Assembly (NCBI GenBank): GCA_964654185.1
Contig: CAZZIE010000001.1
Coordinates: forward strand, 32,293 to 96,292
Reading direction: 5' to 3'
Length of the DNA: 64,000 bases
Source of the DNA: CAYFQV01 sp964654185
Lineage (GTDB): Bacteria; Spirochaetota; Spirochaetia; DSM-27196; PWMO01
The notes under the pieces were generated by a model that saw only the letters and a program-made list of their open reading frames with translations, was not told the DNA's origin and searched no databases. A program made the translations under genes and the position numbers. Shown here piece by piece: positions 50,695 through 59,792 of this stretch (the stretch's first letter is position 1; the number at the start of each line of letters is the position of its first letter).

Positions 50695-53600
50695 CTACCT
50701 CGCCGACCGCTTCACTTCGACGGTCTGTCCGGGCTCCAGGCTCCGGGTCTCGCCGTTCAGGTGCACCTCGACCGGTTGCGGGCAACTTCCCTCACAGGAG
50801 AGGGTGATCGTCTTCGGGCTCGCCGAGACGGTGTAGGCCGCGTGGCGGAAGCGCATGGTGAAGGCGACGCGATCCCAGTGTTTCGGCAGATTGGGCCGGA
50901 TGTACATGGTGTTCGGTTCGATCTCGACACCGGTGAAGTCGTCCACAATGATGCTCAGGGTGCCCGCCATGACACCGCAGTGGATGCCTTCCAGGGTCGT
51001 GCCTCCCTGGGTGTCGTAGATATCGCTCTTGAGTGACTCCATGAACCAGCACCAGCCTTCCTTCTCGCGGTTGTTCAGGTATGCCATGAGGCCGGCGTGG
51101 ACCACGTAGCTCAGGGTCGAACCGTGGCTGGTCCGGCGGATGTAGTACTCGTAGTTGCGCTCCACGAGCTCGTAGGGATCATCCGCGGGGTAGCCCATCT
51201 TGCCCAGGACCTCCGCTACCTCGGCCGGCGTCAGGAGGTACCACATCATGAGCACGTCCGCCTGCTTTGCCACCTGATAGTTGTCCGGTGAGTCGTCTTC
51301 GGCTTTGAGAATGCGGTCCATCCGCCGAATGTCACCGTACTTTTCGCGATAGGCGTCCCAGTCGAGCTCCTTCAGTGAGCGGTAGCCATCGAACTGGCTG
51401 ATCACGCCGTCCTCGTCCATGACGACGGCGAGCTTGCCGACGATGTCCCGCCACCGGTCGAGCTCCTCCTGCTTCAGGCCGATCCGCTCGACCATGCGGT
51501 CGCGCTGTTCCGCCTGCATGTTGCCGTGCTCCGTGACGACCCGGTCCAGGAGCCAGGCGACCATGACGTTGTTGTAGGCGTTGTCCCGGAAGCCGCCCTC
51601 CTCGGGCGTGGCTTCTGCGTCCGGGTACTTCTCGTGAAACTCATCCGGCCCCATGACGTGGGAGATGTGGTAGCGGCCGTCTTTGTCGTCATACTCGGCA
51701 ATGCTCGCCCAGAAGCGGGCGATCTCCAGGAGCATCTCCATGCCGTACTCGTCCATGAACTCATGGTCGCCGGAGCTGTAGTGGTACTCCCAGATGTTAT
51801 GAGCAATGGCAATGGATATGTGTCGCTGCAGCTTGCTGAGGTCGGGATCCCAGTCGCCGGAGACGGGGTTGTAGTGCAGTTGTTGCGATTCCCGCTCGCC
51901 GGTGTCGGCACTCTGCCAGGGGTAGAGGGCGCCCTCGTAGCCCTCCTCCCAGGCAATGCGTCGCGCCTGGTCGAGGCGTCGGTACCGGTACATCAGGTGT
52001 GCCCGGGTGACGTCGGGGAAGTTGCGATTGAAGAAGGGCGCCACGAAGAGCTCGTCCCAGAAGATGTGGCCGCGGTACGCCTCTCCATGAATGCCCCGCG
52101 CCGGCAGGCCAATGTCCATACGCCCGTAGTGCTCCGGGCTCGCCGTGACCAGGAGATGGTAGATGTGGAGACGCACTGCGCGCTGGGCGAAGCGGTCGCC
52201 CTCGATCTTCATGTCCGCGATCTGCCAGAGGTCGTCCCAGCGCTTCCGGTGGGCCGCCATGAGCTCGTCGAAGCTCAGCTCGGCAAGGGTCGGCATATCG
52301 TCCTTCTCGATCGGCCAGTCCCGGTCCGTTGCGACCCAGACCACCTTCTCCAGGCGGAAGGGGGTGCCCTGCTTCAGCTCCGCGGTGAAGCGCTCACCGA
52401 TTCGTGACGTGCCTTCGGTCACCTGGCGTTGCGCCGGGGGTGTGCCGCCGCCGTCGTCCGCACCCGCAGCGTCGCCGCGAGCGATCTTGTGGTGCGCGCG
52501 CATGGAGATCGTGACGTTGCTCTGGTTGGTTCGCGTCTCCAGGTGGATGTCCTCACCGACTGCGCTTGTCCGCGCCTTTTCCAGGTGCGTACCTTCCAGC
52601 TTCCGGTAGCGCTCCACACCGTAGTTGATGACACTGCCGTCGAGACTAGAGTCGATGCTTACTGACCCGCTGTAGTTGAGGGGCGTAACGGTGTACCGCA
52701 CGGCGGCAAGGTGCGGGGCGTCCATGCTCACGAATCGCACCGTTTCGATGCGGGTCTCCCGCTCCTTGTCGTCGCGGAGGGTTACGTCATGGTGGGTGGC
52801 CGCCTCCCGAAAGTCGAGCCAGTGGCGCCAGCTCACGACCGTGTGGGTACGGGGGCGGAGCGGCTCTTCGCCGTCGAGGCGGATGTCCGCCCGCGCCCAG
52901 TTGGGAACGTTCACGAAGTCGTTGTTGTAGACGGTGCGGTCCTGGACTCTGGTGCCGAGATTGTTGAAGAGTCCGGCGAAGTAGGTGCCGGGGTAGTGGG
53001 CGTCCCCGTCGATGCCGGTGCCGACGTAGGCGCCGCGGCTACCGTGGTAGCCGTTGCCGACGGTGGTGAGCGCCTCCCGGAGACGTTCCTGCTCTTCGTC
53101 GAAGCCGTAGTACTCAAGGCGCCAGGCGCTTTCCTCAATACCCTGTTTGAACCAGTCCTGAATGCGCGTCCAGTCGAGCTCTTCGAGGTCCGGTACGACA
53201 ATGTCGGCGCCCCGCGCGTAGAGTCCTTGCGGCCCGCCCTCCCGGTTCACCCCGAGGATCAGGGCGAAGTTGCCGTTGCGTCCCGCCTCCACGCCAGCGT
53301 AGGCATCTTCCACCATGATGCACTCTTTGGGCTTCAGGCCCATGCGCTCGGCGGCAACGACGAAGATGTCCGGAGCCGGCTTGCCCTTCAGTCCCAGCTC
53401 CGCGGAAACCAGGCCGTCCACGACGGTCTCGAAGAGCTCACTCAGGCCGACCGTCTTCAGCACGAAGCCGGTGTTCTTGCTCGATGAGGCGACGCCGACC
53501 TTGATGCCCCGATCCTTGAGCTCGTGGACCAGACGCAGGGTGGAGTCGTAAAGGTCGACACCGTCCTGTTCCACGGTCCGACGGAAGGCGTCGTTCTTCC

Positions 53601-53889
53601 TGTTTCCGACGGCGCAGACCGTGTCGGTTCCCGGCTCGTCGCTCGGGTCGCCCCAGGGCAGCTCGATACCGCGGGACTTCAGAAAGCCGTTGACACCGTC
53701 GTACCGTGGGCGCCCGTCGACGTAGGGTATGTAGTCGTCCTCATAGGTGAAGTTGGGGTCATCATCGTGGCCGGTCTCTTTCAGGAAGCCCTCGAAGGTG
53801 GCCTTCCACGCCCGAAAGTGCGACCGCGCCGTTGCGGTGATCACCCCGTCCAGATCGAAGATCGCGCCCTTCACCGAAAACTCGCTCAT
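50695..53889 (-). CDS. Fused HAD phosphoglucomutase and GH65 disaccharide phosphorylase
   Basis: The 1064-residue protein joins two enzymes. Residues 1-~255 form a beta-phosphoglucomutase-like HAD: GAIFDLDGVITATARSHFRAW, GVASSSKNT, KGKPAPDIF, VEDAYAGVEAG. Residues ~265-1060 form GH65: TVGNGYHGSRGAY, GRMDIGLPARGIHGEAYRGHIFWDELF, HVMGPDEFHEKYPD (region of the general-acid Glu), DNAYNNVMVAWLL, SHGSTLSYVVHA, IHCGVMAGTL. GH65 splits trehalose/maltose/kojibiose-type sugars with phosphate to give beta-glucose 1-phosphate, which the HAD part would isomerise to glucose 6-phosphate. Specificity cannot be read by eye. It overlaps the upstream HAD gene by 4 bp. Confidence 0.92.
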   Translation of the reverse strand: MSEFSVKGAIFDLDGVITATARSHFRAWKATFEGFLKETGHDDDPNFTYEDDYIPYVDGRPRYDGVNGFLKSRGIELPWGDPSDEPGTDTVCAVGNRKNDAFRRTVEQDGVDLYDSTLRLVHELKDRGIKVGVASSSKNTGFVLKTVGLSELFETVVDGLVSAELGLKGKPAPDIFVVAAERMGLKPKECIMVEDAYAGVEAGRNGNFALILGVNREGGPQGLYARGADIVVPDLEELDWTRIQDWFKQGIEESAWRLEYYGFDEEQERLREALTTVGNGYHGSRGAYVGTGIDGDAHYPGTYFAGLFNNLGTRVQDRTVYNNDFVNVPNWARADIRLDGEEPLRPRTHTVVSWRHWLDFREAATHHDVTLRDDKERETRIETVRFVSMDAPHLAAVRYTVTPLNYSGSVSIDSSLDGSVINYGVERYRKLEGTHLEKARTSAVGEDIHLETRTNQSNVTISMRAHHKIARGDAAGADDGGGTPPAQRQVTEGTSRIGERFTAELKQGTPFRLEKVVWVATDRDWPIEKDDMPTLAELSFDELMAAHRKRWDDLWQIADMKIEGDRFAQRAVRLHIYHLLVTASPEHYGRMDIGLPARGIHGEAYRGHIFWDELFVAPFFNRNFPDVTRAHLMYRYRRLDQARRIAWEEGYEGALYPWQSADTGERESQQLHYNPVSGDWDPDLSKLQRHISIAIAHNIWEYHYSSGDHEFMDEYGMEMLLEIARFWASIAEYDDKDGRYHISHVMGPDEFHEKYPDAEATPEEGGFRDNAYNNVMVAWLLDRVVTEHGNMQAEQRDRMVERIGLKQEELDRWRDIVGKLAVVMDEDGVISQFDGYRSLKELDWDAYREKYGDIRRMDRILKAEDDSPDNYQVAKQADVLMMWYLLTPAEVAEVLGKMGYPADDPYELVERNYEYYIRRTSHGSTLSYVVHAGLMAYLNNREKEGWCWFMESLKSDIYDTQGGTTLEGIHCGVMAGTLSIIVDDFTGVEIEPNTMYIRPNLPKHWDRVAFTMRFRHAAYTVSASPKTITLSCEGSCPQPVEVHLNGETRSLEPGQTVEVKRSAR

Positions 53890-55148
53890 TCTTCATCCCC
53901 TTTCGTCACAAGGTCGAGTCCCGATACCAGGACGTCCGGCGTCGATACGAAGTGTGCCTTCGCCCCGGTTTCGCGAACCGCCGATTGGAGCTCGGTGTCG
54001 GTGGTCACGAAGACCGTCGTAACCTGCGCGCCGAGCTCGAGAGCCTTCCGCACCATTGGTACGTCGGATGAGGTATCGCCGCAGACCAGCACCTGCTTGC
54101 CTTCGAGGTCACGGTTCAGGCTCTCGGTCAGGAAGGCGATCCCGTCCCCCTTGTCGAAGTGTCGTGGTTCACCGGTCTCGGCGCCACCGGAGACCGCAAG
54201 GATTATCTCGAGGTCCTTCCCGGTGTCGTCCAGCCGGAAGTACTCGGCCTCGTCGTTCAGGTCGTCAATGACGGTCTGAACCTCCCCCTTGAAGCGTTCC
54301 GACTCCGCCTCCGGTACCGAGGCGTTCACGTCCTGCCGGGCTACGGTGGTCTCGCCGTGCTTCTTCTGCAGGCTGGAGCCGATGAGGCCGAAAACGCGAT
54401 TGTTCGGCTGTTCAAGGAGCTCCTCCAGCCGGGAGTTGAGCTCTGCGATTTTCCGCTCCTCCAGCTCGGAGACGGGCAGGGCAATCCGGGCGCCGCTGAG
54501 CTCGCGGTACTCTCGCCCCTTCGAGCCCGCCAGCACATAGGTGTTGTCGGGCATGACGGTGAGATCGACAATGCCGAGATCCTGCAGCGGTGCGGACGTC
54601 AGGATGATGGGCCGCTCCGGGAGGGTGCTCCCGAAGCGGCTGAGGAAGACCGCATTGTAGGCGGACTGGACCGAGGAGCGGTACCGGGCGCAGTAGTTGT
54701 TGACCGTACCGTCCCGGTCGGTAATGAAGACGTCGAAACTGTGGGGCCGCAGTGTCTCCGTGCCGCCTGAGTCGGCCGGTGATGCCCCCTCACGCGGTGC
54801 GGCGTCCCGAAGGAAGTCGACGAGCTCCTTCGTCTCTTCCCCGAAGCGCGGATGCATTCCGTTCAGGAAGGATGCAAAGGAGGCCTCTCCGTTCTCGAAG
54901 AAGTGCAGGTCCTTCTCGAGCTCCAGCACCTCGTAATCCGCCTGAACCGGGATCTCGCGACCCTCGTCATCCGTGAGACGGAGGCGGCCACTGTTATCGG
55001 TAGGGGTTCCTGCGAGGCGCTTGTGAACCTCCCGCAGTGCCTCCAGCCGGGTCGGCTTGGCCACATCAATGAGGTAGTAACTCACAAGATCACGCCGAAT
55101 GGTGACCGTTGATGCCATGAGATTGTAGAAGTCCGAGAGTGTGTTCAT
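53886..55148 (-). CDS. HAD-superfamily phosphatase, trehalose-phosphatase-like
   Basis: The 420-residue protein has HAD motif I DVFITDRDGTVNNYCARYRS, motif II PIILTSAPL, a cap region, and motif IV VLVCGDTSSDVPMVRKALELGA. About 140 N-terminal residues (SDFYNLMASTVTIRRDLVSYYLIDVAKPTRLEALREV) are not recognised. Pairing with the GH65 fusion suggests a sugar-phosphate substrate such as trehalose 6-phosphate; this is inference. Start ATG 55148 follows AAGGG by 8 nt. Promoter-like TTGCCC-18-TATTGT lies upstream. Confidence 0.78.
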   Translation of the reverse strand: MNTLSDFYNLMASTVTIRRDLVSYYLIDVAKPTRLEALREVHKRLAGTPTDNSGRLRLTDDEGREIPVQADYEVLELEKDLHFFENGEASFASFLNGMHPRFGEETKELVDFLRDAAPREGASPADSGGTETLRPHSFDVFITDRDGTVNNYCARYRSSVQSAYNAVFLSRFGSTLPERPIILTSAPLQDLGIVDLTVMPDNTYVLAGSKGREYRELSGARIALPVSELEERKIAELNSRLEELLEQPNNRVFGLIGSSLQKKHGETTVARQDVNASVPEAESERFKGEVQTVIDDLNDEAEYFRLDDTGKDLEIILAVSGGAETGEPRHFDKGDGIAFLTESLNRDLEGKQVLVCGDTSSDVPMVRKALELGAQVTTVFVTTDTELQSAVRETGAKAHFVSTPDVLVSGLDLVTKGDEE

Positions 55149-55187
55149 GAGAGTCGCCCTTCGGATTGCGTTGAACCCTTTAGATAA

Positions 55188-55217
55188 ACAATAGGGAGAG
55201 TCCGCCGCATTGGGCAA
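55188..55217 (-). promoter_or_regulatory. Putative promoter of HAD/GH65 operon
   Basis: On the minus strand TTGCCC (55217-55212) and TATTGT (55193-55188) are 18 bp apart, in a locally AT-richer stretch about 40 nt before the ATG. Confidence 0.45.
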
Positions 55218-55238
55218 ACGAGGGTCGGATGCGTGGCG

Positions 55239-55276
55239 TTGAACACCTATTAGTCATCAACATAGATTATCAACAT
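55239..55276 (+). promoter_or_regulatory. Promoter and direct repeats of MazEF-like module
   Basis: TTGAAC (55239-55244) is 18 bp from TAGATT (55263-55268), which ends 6 nt before the ATG. ATCAACAT occurs twice (55256-55263 and 55269-55276), flanking the -10, and may bind the antitoxin. Confidence 0.5.
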
Positions 55277-55508
55277 GAAAGCTATACAGGTTACACTGGA
55301 CGAGGGGCTTCTCCGGCGGCTCGCGGAGAGCCCGGAAGTCCAGGAGCGGGGCCGATCCGAAGTGGTACGTCGCGCCCTGGATGAATATCTCCGGCGCCGA
55401 GAAGCGGAAGAGATTGCACAGCAGTATCGGCGCGCCTACGGAAACACCGACGAACTGGACGAAGAGCTGAACGGCTGGGCGCGGGAGGGCGTATGGCCGG
55501 AGACGTGA
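55275..55508 (+). CDS. Ribbon-helix-helix antitoxin (MazE-like)
   Basis: The 77-residue protein has a MetJ/Arc-type DNA-binding start (KAIQVTLDEGLLRRLAES, RSEVVRRALDEYLRRREA) and an acidic toxin-binding tail (NTDELDEELNGWAREGVWP). It overlaps the toxin gene by 16 nt. No Shine-Dalgarno sequence precedes the ATG. Confidence 0.85.
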   Translation: MKAIQVTLDEGLLRRLAESPEVQERGRSEVVRRALDEYLRRREAEEIAQQYRRAYGNTDELDEELNGWAREGVWPET

Positions 55509-55819
55509 AGCGTGGCGACGTATGGCTCTATACCGTCAAAAAGCCCGACAAGCGGCGCCCCGTTGTCATACTCAGCCGGAACGATGTCATTGGATTACTT
55601 CACACCGTCACGGTTGCGCCGATTACATCCACCATCCACGGCGCGCCGAGCGAGGTGGTGCTCGGTCCGGCAGAAGGGCTCAAGCACGACTCCGCGGCCA
55701 ATCTGGACCACATTCAGACGGTCGCGCGCAGTGAACTTTACTCGTACGTCGGGCAGCTGAACGCATCCCGGATGGCCGAGGTGTGCCGGGCAATCGGAAT
55801 TGCCCTCGGATGCAGATAG
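55493..55819 (+). CDS. MazF/PemK-type endoribonuclease toxin
   Basis: The 108-residue protein shows the family pattern VKRGDVWLYTVKKPDKRRPVVILSRN, TVTVAPITSTIHGAPSEVVLG, DSAANLDHIQTVARSELYSYVGQL. MazF toxins cleave mRNA at short sequences. Translation is coupled to the antitoxin by overlap. Confidence 0.9.
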   Translation: MAGDVKRGDVWLYTVKKPDKRRPVVILSRNDVIGLLHTVTVAPITSTIHGAPSEVVLGPAEGLKHDSAANLDHIQTVARSELYSYVGQLNASRMAEVCRAIGIALGCR

Positions 55820-55942
55820 CCCACCGCGGGGTGGCGCAGCCCGGCGCGATCGTTGCGGGCGACCCCGGCACGCGGCGGGTGACCCGGGCACGCGACGGCC
55901 CGCTTGCGCGCGGTGCCCCGCGCGCAAGCCCTGGACCTTTTC

Positions 55943-57016
55943 TTACCGCAGCTTCATGACCCGCCGCATCGGCGACGTGAGAACACCCACCAGGATCAAC
56001 CCGCCCACTGCGGCAATGCCGAGTGCCGGCCAGTAGGGAAGGGTGGAGTTGCCGATGAAGATGTTCTCGAAGGCGACGAAGTACCAGTAGTTGGGGAAGG
56101 GGTAGAAGATGGGGTGCCACGACTGCGGAATGAAGATCGGAATCGTGGCCGGGATCATGTAGACAGGTATCAGGATCTTCCCCAGGCCGATTGCGGCGAT
56201 CTGGTCCTTCGCAATGAGTCCCATGGCGTACCCAATGATCACGACCAGTGGAGTGCCGAGGATCAGGGCGACCACCAGGCTGCCGAGGGGCACACCGCCG
56301 CCGAGCACGATGAGCGTCACGACCAGGCCCGCCGCCACGGCGAAGAGCATGCAGAAGACGGCGCGGGAGGTCAGGTAGTCCCGGAGTCTGAGTGGGGAGA
56401 CCGCAAGGGCGTTTACCGCGCCGGTGTTGCGATCATCCACAATGTTGAAGCCGGCGATCATGCCGCCGAGGAGGGTCGCCACGAGGACCATGATCAGCGT
56501 GGCGTAGGCGGTGAAGTTGTCCTCCGAATCCGCGAGCACTTCGAAGGTGACCGGCACCGGCTCAATGTGTCCGAAGACCGCCGCCGCGATTGTCTGAAAG
56601 AGCTCCCGGCTTTCGGGGCTCTCGTTGCCCTGGAGAACGAGCTCGTACGCTGCGGCGCCGGTCCCGACCGCGGCACCGGAGTTCTCCGCACCATCGGCAG
56701 CGCCGGCCCCGGCAGTGAGGCCGTCGGCATCGGCCGGCCGGAGGCCGGCCACATCGTCATTCTGCAGGACGCGACGCTCCATCTCCGCCGTGGAATCGAG
56801 CGCCACCACGTCGGCGTAATCCTCCAGGCGCTCCTGGATTGCGGGGGGAAGCGCGGGGTCCACGGCAATCGTGGGGACGGTGTCCTGGAAGGCCGGCAGC
56901 AGGAGGCGGCCGAGGACCGCCAGGAGCACCGGCGCAGCGAAGACGTAGAGGACAATGCTGTCCCGGGTGATGAGGGTGAGGTCCTGTCGAAAGAGGTTGA
57001 GTATTCGCTTGAGCAT
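55943..57016 (-). CDS. ABC-2 type permease, second subunit
   Basis: The 357-residue protein has an N-terminal helix (LYVFAAPVLLAVLGRLLLPAF), a large extracytoplasmic loop containing an Ala/Gly-rich insert (nt ~56640-56730), then five hydrophobic segments (TLIMVLVATLLGGMIAGFN, FCMLFAVAAGLVVTLIVLG, SLVVALILGTPLVVIIGYA). The pattern matches ABC-2/DrrB-like exporters. The start at 57016 is 2 nt after the first permease. It is the last gene of the exporter operon. Confidence 0.85.
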   Translation of the reverse strand: MLKRILNLFRQDLTLITRDSIVLYVFAAPVLLAVLGRLLLPAFQDTVPTIAVDPALPPAIQERLEDYADVVALDSTAEMERRVLQNDDVAGLRPADADGLTAGAGAADGAENSGAAVGTGAAAYELVLQGNESPESRELFQTIAAAVFGHIEPVPVTFEVLADSEDNFTAYATLIMVLVATLLGGMIAGFNIVDDRNTGAVNALAVSPLRLRDYLTSRAVFCMLFAVAAGLVVTLIVLGGGVPLGSLVVALILGTPLVVIIGYAMGLIAKDQIAAIGLGKILIPVYMIPATIPIFIPQSWHPIFYPFPNYWYFVAFENIFIGNSTLPYWPALGIAAVGGLILVGVLTSPMRRVMKLR

Positions 57017-57018
57017 GG

Positions 57019-58056
57019 TTAGCCCTCCCGGAAGAGTCGTGCCCTGGTGACGCCGACCGACACGAGGGTCAGGGCGACGGCGAGGGCGGCGTAGAGGACG
57101 ACGGTTTGGGTGACGCTCTCCCATCCGCCGTATCCGAAGACGATGTCCCGCGTCGCAAAGAGCGCCGGGTGCGACGGGATGTAGGAGAGCCAGCGCGGGC
57201 TGAAGGCCGGCATGGCGAAGGAGATCTGGGGCAGCATGTTCAGTACGAGGACCGCAACGCCCAGGAAGAACCAGTCGGAGATGCTCCGGAAGAAGAGACT
57301 GATCAGGTAGCCCAGGGCGGTCATGAAGGCGCCTCCCGTGACGACGACCAGGAACAGCTGCAGCCACTGCGTGCCGCCCATGGAGAAGCGTGTCGTGAGC
57401 AGGCCGAAGACGATGCCGTAGGCCGTGGTCAGGAGGGTCCAGACGCCGACCTTGCCCAGGACGTATGCCCAGACGCCGGCGGGAGTCGTGCGGTACGCGG
57501 CAATGCTTCCCTCCTGGCGCTCCTGGAAGACCATGACCGCCACGAAGAGAAAGCCGAGGAGGAGAACCTCGAATACCAGGCCGATGGGGATCATCAGGTC
57601 CGCCATGCCCAGGGGCGGCCGCTCCGGCTCGAGGTGGGTGACCGCGAAGGGCACGGCACCCTCGGGCTCCTGCGGAGCCGATCCGGAGAGGCCCGCCCGA
57701 ACGATGTTGAGCATTTCCTCCGGCATGGACCCCTTCGAGATCATGGTGATCTCCGGCGGGTTACCCGGGCGTTCAATGATCATGCCGGTCGCGCCCCTTG
57801 CATTGCGCAGGGCTTCTTCCAGCTCCGGTCGTGACGACACGAAGACCACCTCGTCGCCTGCCCCCTCGAGGGCGGCTTCCGCAAAGGCGCCGGTCCGGTC
57901 GTAGACGTAGAGCGACGGGCCGAGCTGTACCTGGTCGGGCAGGGCGTAGAAGATGGCGACGAAGACGGCGAGCAGGATGAGCAGGAAGGTGACGAAGTGG
58001 CTCCGCCACGCAACGATCAGATCCTGCTTCATGAGTACGAACAGGCGCTTGATCAT
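57019..58056 (-). CDS. ABC-2 type permease, first subunit
   Basis: The 345-residue membrane protein parallels its partner: N-terminal helix (FVTFLLILLAVFVAIFYAL), soluble loop, then helices including LIPIGL-like MIPIGLVFEVLLLGFLFVAV followed by VMVFQERQEGSIAAYRTTPAGVWAY, a hallmark of ABC-2 permeases. It overlaps the ATPase gene by 4 bp, so the two likely assemble as a heterodimeric channel with one ATPase. Confidence 0.88.
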   Translation of the reverse strand: MIKRLFVLMKQDLIVAWRSHFVTFLLILLAVFVAIFYALPDQVQLGPSLYVYDRTGAFAEAALEGAGDEVVFVSSRPELEEALRNARGATGMIIERPGNPPEITMISKGSMPEEMLNIVRAGLSGSAPQEPEGAVPFAVTHLEPERPPLGMADLMIPIGLVFEVLLLGFLFVAVMVFQERQEGSIAAYRTTPAGVWAYVLGKVGVWTLLTTAYGIVFGLLTTRFSMGGTQWLQLFLVVVTGGAFMTALGYLISLFFRSISDWFFLGVAVLVLNMLPQISFAMPAFSPRWLSYIPSHPALFATRDIVFGYGGWESVTQTVVLYAALAVALTLVSVGVTRARLFREG

Positions 58057-58952
58057 ACCAGTGCCCTCCCGGTCATCTGCACGAAGATCTGCTCCAGGGT
58101 CGCTTCCTGGGAGTGCACGGTCTCGGTGCGGCCGCTCACCAGCAGGTCGTGGAGCTTCCGGGCATCCTCCTCCCGCTCCGGAAAGAGAATGAGCTCTTCG
58201 ACGCGGGCGGCCGCCGCCGCGTCACGGGCGTCCGCCGCCGACGCGCCGTCACCGTTCACCCGGTATTCCACCTTCACCGACTTCTCGCCGTAGGCGAGCT
58301 TGAGGTTGCGGGGGGTGTCCCTGGCAATGATCTCGCCCTCGTGGAGAAATGCGACCTCGTCGCAGAGCTCGTCGGCGGCGTACATGTTGTGGGTAGTAAG
58401 AAAGATGGTCACGCCTTCGGCGGTCTTCTGCCGGATGATCTCCTTGATGCGCCCGGCAGTCGTGGGGTCGAGTCCCGACATGGGCTCATCCAGAAAGAGA
58501 ATGCGCGGCCGGTTGATGATGGAGCGGGCAAAGAGCAGCCGCTGCTTCATGCCCTTCGAGTAGTTGGAGACGCGCTTGTGCGCGGCGTCGCGGAGCCCCA
58601 CCATGTCGAGGACGCGCATGGGATCCTCGGTTTCGCCTTCGAAGAGCCCTGCAAAGAACTTCAGGTTCTCGAAGCCCGTGAGCTTGAGGTAGAGGTTCGG
58701 CAGCTCAAAGGAGTAGCCGACCTGGTTGAAGAAGCGCGGACGGATGTCCCGGACCGACACGCCGTCGTAGCGGATGTCCCCCTTCTGGATGCGCAGAAGC
58801 TTCGTCATGAGATTCTGCACGGTGCTCTTCCCGGAGCCGCTCGGCCCCAGGAATCCGAATATCTGTCCGTCCGGAATGGCGAAGGACAGATCCTGCACGG
58901 CGAAGGCGCCGTGTCCCTCGTAGTCGTGAAAGAGATCGCTTACTTCAATCAT
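58053..58952 (-). CDS. ABC transporter ATP-binding protein
   Basis: The 299-residue ATPase has Walker A FLGPSGSGKSTV, Q-loop VGYSFELPNLYLKLTGFENL, signature NYSKGMKQRL, Walker B ILFLDEPMSGLDP and H-loop TTHNMYAADEL. The C-terminal ~75 residues are typical of export ATPases partnering ABC-2 permeases. Start 58952 is chosen because AGGAGG sits 6 nt upstream; ATG 58958 would abut it. Confidence 0.93.
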   Translation of the reverse strand: MIEVSDLFHDYEGHGAFAVQDLSFAIPDGQIFGFLGPSGSGKSTVQNLMTKLLRIQKGDIRYDGVSVRDIRPRFFNQVGYSFELPNLYLKLTGFENLKFFAGLFEGETEDPMRVLDMVGLRDAAHKRVSNYSKGMKQRLLFARSIINRPRILFLDEPMSGLDPTTAGRIKEIIRQKTAEGVTIFLTTHNMYAADELCDEVAFLHEGEIIARDTPRNLKLAYGEKSVKVEYRVNGDGASAADARDAAAAARVEELILFPEREEDARKLHDLLVSGRTETVHSQEATLEQIFVQMTGRALV

Positions 58953-59586
58953 TCTCATCCTCCTCGGTTGTGTAGATGGCGCGGCGCAGCACGGCGAAGA
59001 CGAGCTCCAGACGCTCCATGAACTGGCGTCGGAAGCCGGGCACATCGTTCCGCAGATCTGCCCAGTAGAGGAGCTCGAGCTTCATGCCGGCAAAGAGCCA
59101 TGTCACCAGCTGCAATGTTGTCTCCCGGTCGAAGACCAGGCGGGACGTATCAATGTCGATGAACCAGGTCTGGAACTCCTGCAGCGACTGCGAGGCGTTC
59201 TCCCGGAGGAAGCGCTCCCGGAGCTCCGTGGTCCCGGCGTCGAGAAAGGTCATCATGAGGCGGAACAGGTGCGGGTCCTCCTCCAGGAAGTCGAAGGCCG
59301 CCTCCGCAATGGCGTGGAGCCTGTCCAGGATGTCCGTCGGGGGCTCCACCATCCGAGCGCGGAGCACCTCCATGTAGTTGTTGGTGCTCCGCTCGATCAG
59401 ATAGAGGTAGAGGTCCCCCTTGTCCTTGAAGTAGTAGAACAGGCTCCCCTTGGAGATCTCGAGGCGCTTCACGATCCGGTTCGTGGATGCGTTCTGAAAT
59501 CCGTGCTGTGCGAACTCCTCAGCCGCGACGGCAAGGATGTGCTGCTGTTTCCCCTCATCCAGTGCGAAGAACGCCTCTTTCGGCAT
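58945..59586 (-). CDS. TetR-family repressor
   Basis: The 213-residue protein has the TetR helix-turn-helix near the N-terminus: ILAVAAEEFAQHGFQNASTNRIVKRLEISKGSLFYYFKDKGDLYLYL. The rest is helical ligand/dimer domain. It sits inside the exporter operon, 3 nt after a tiny membrane protein and overlapping the ATPase by 8 nt. Two palindromes of TetR type surround the operon promoter, pointing to autoregulation. Confidence 0.92.
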   Translation of the reverse strand: MPKEAFFALDEGKQQHILAVAAEEFAQHGFQNASTNRIVKRLEISKGSLFYYFKDKGDLYLYLIERSTNNYMEVLRARMVEPPTDILDRLHAIAEAAFDFLEEDPHLFRLMMTFLDAGTTELRERFLRENASQSLQEFQTWFIDIDTSRLVFDRETTLQLVTWLFAGMKLELLYWADLRNDVPGFRRQFMERLELVFAVLRRAIYTTEEDEND

Positions 59587-59589
59587 GGC

Positions 59590-59715
59590 CTACTCCTCCG
59601 GTTCCTGTGCTGCGGCAGCGCGCCGCTTTGCCACGATGCTGTTCCACACCTTCAGCTTCAGATAGCCAATCCCGACGACTCCGATCCCGATCAGAACCCA
59701 TGCCCACCACGGCAT
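59590..59715 (-). CDS. 41-residue single-pass membrane protein
   Basis: An ATG at 59715 preceded by AGGAGGAG opens a 41-codon frame ending in TAG. The product is MPWWAWVLIGIGVVGIGYL followed by a basic stretch (VAKRRAAAA) and an acidic tail (QEPEE): one transmembrane helix with cytosolic positive charges. It is first in the exporter operon, and its end overlaps the ribosome site of tetR. Its size and place suggest a transporter accessory or tether; no family is recognised. Confidence 0.75.
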   Translation of the reverse strand: MPWWAWVLIGIGVVGIGYLKLKVWNSIVAKRRAAAAQEPEE

Positions 59716-59792
59716 AGCGCTCCTCCTCTTTCGCGGCCCGGGCGCTCAGGCCGGGGCCGCTTTCACAATTCAACCCCGCTCCACGACGGGGT

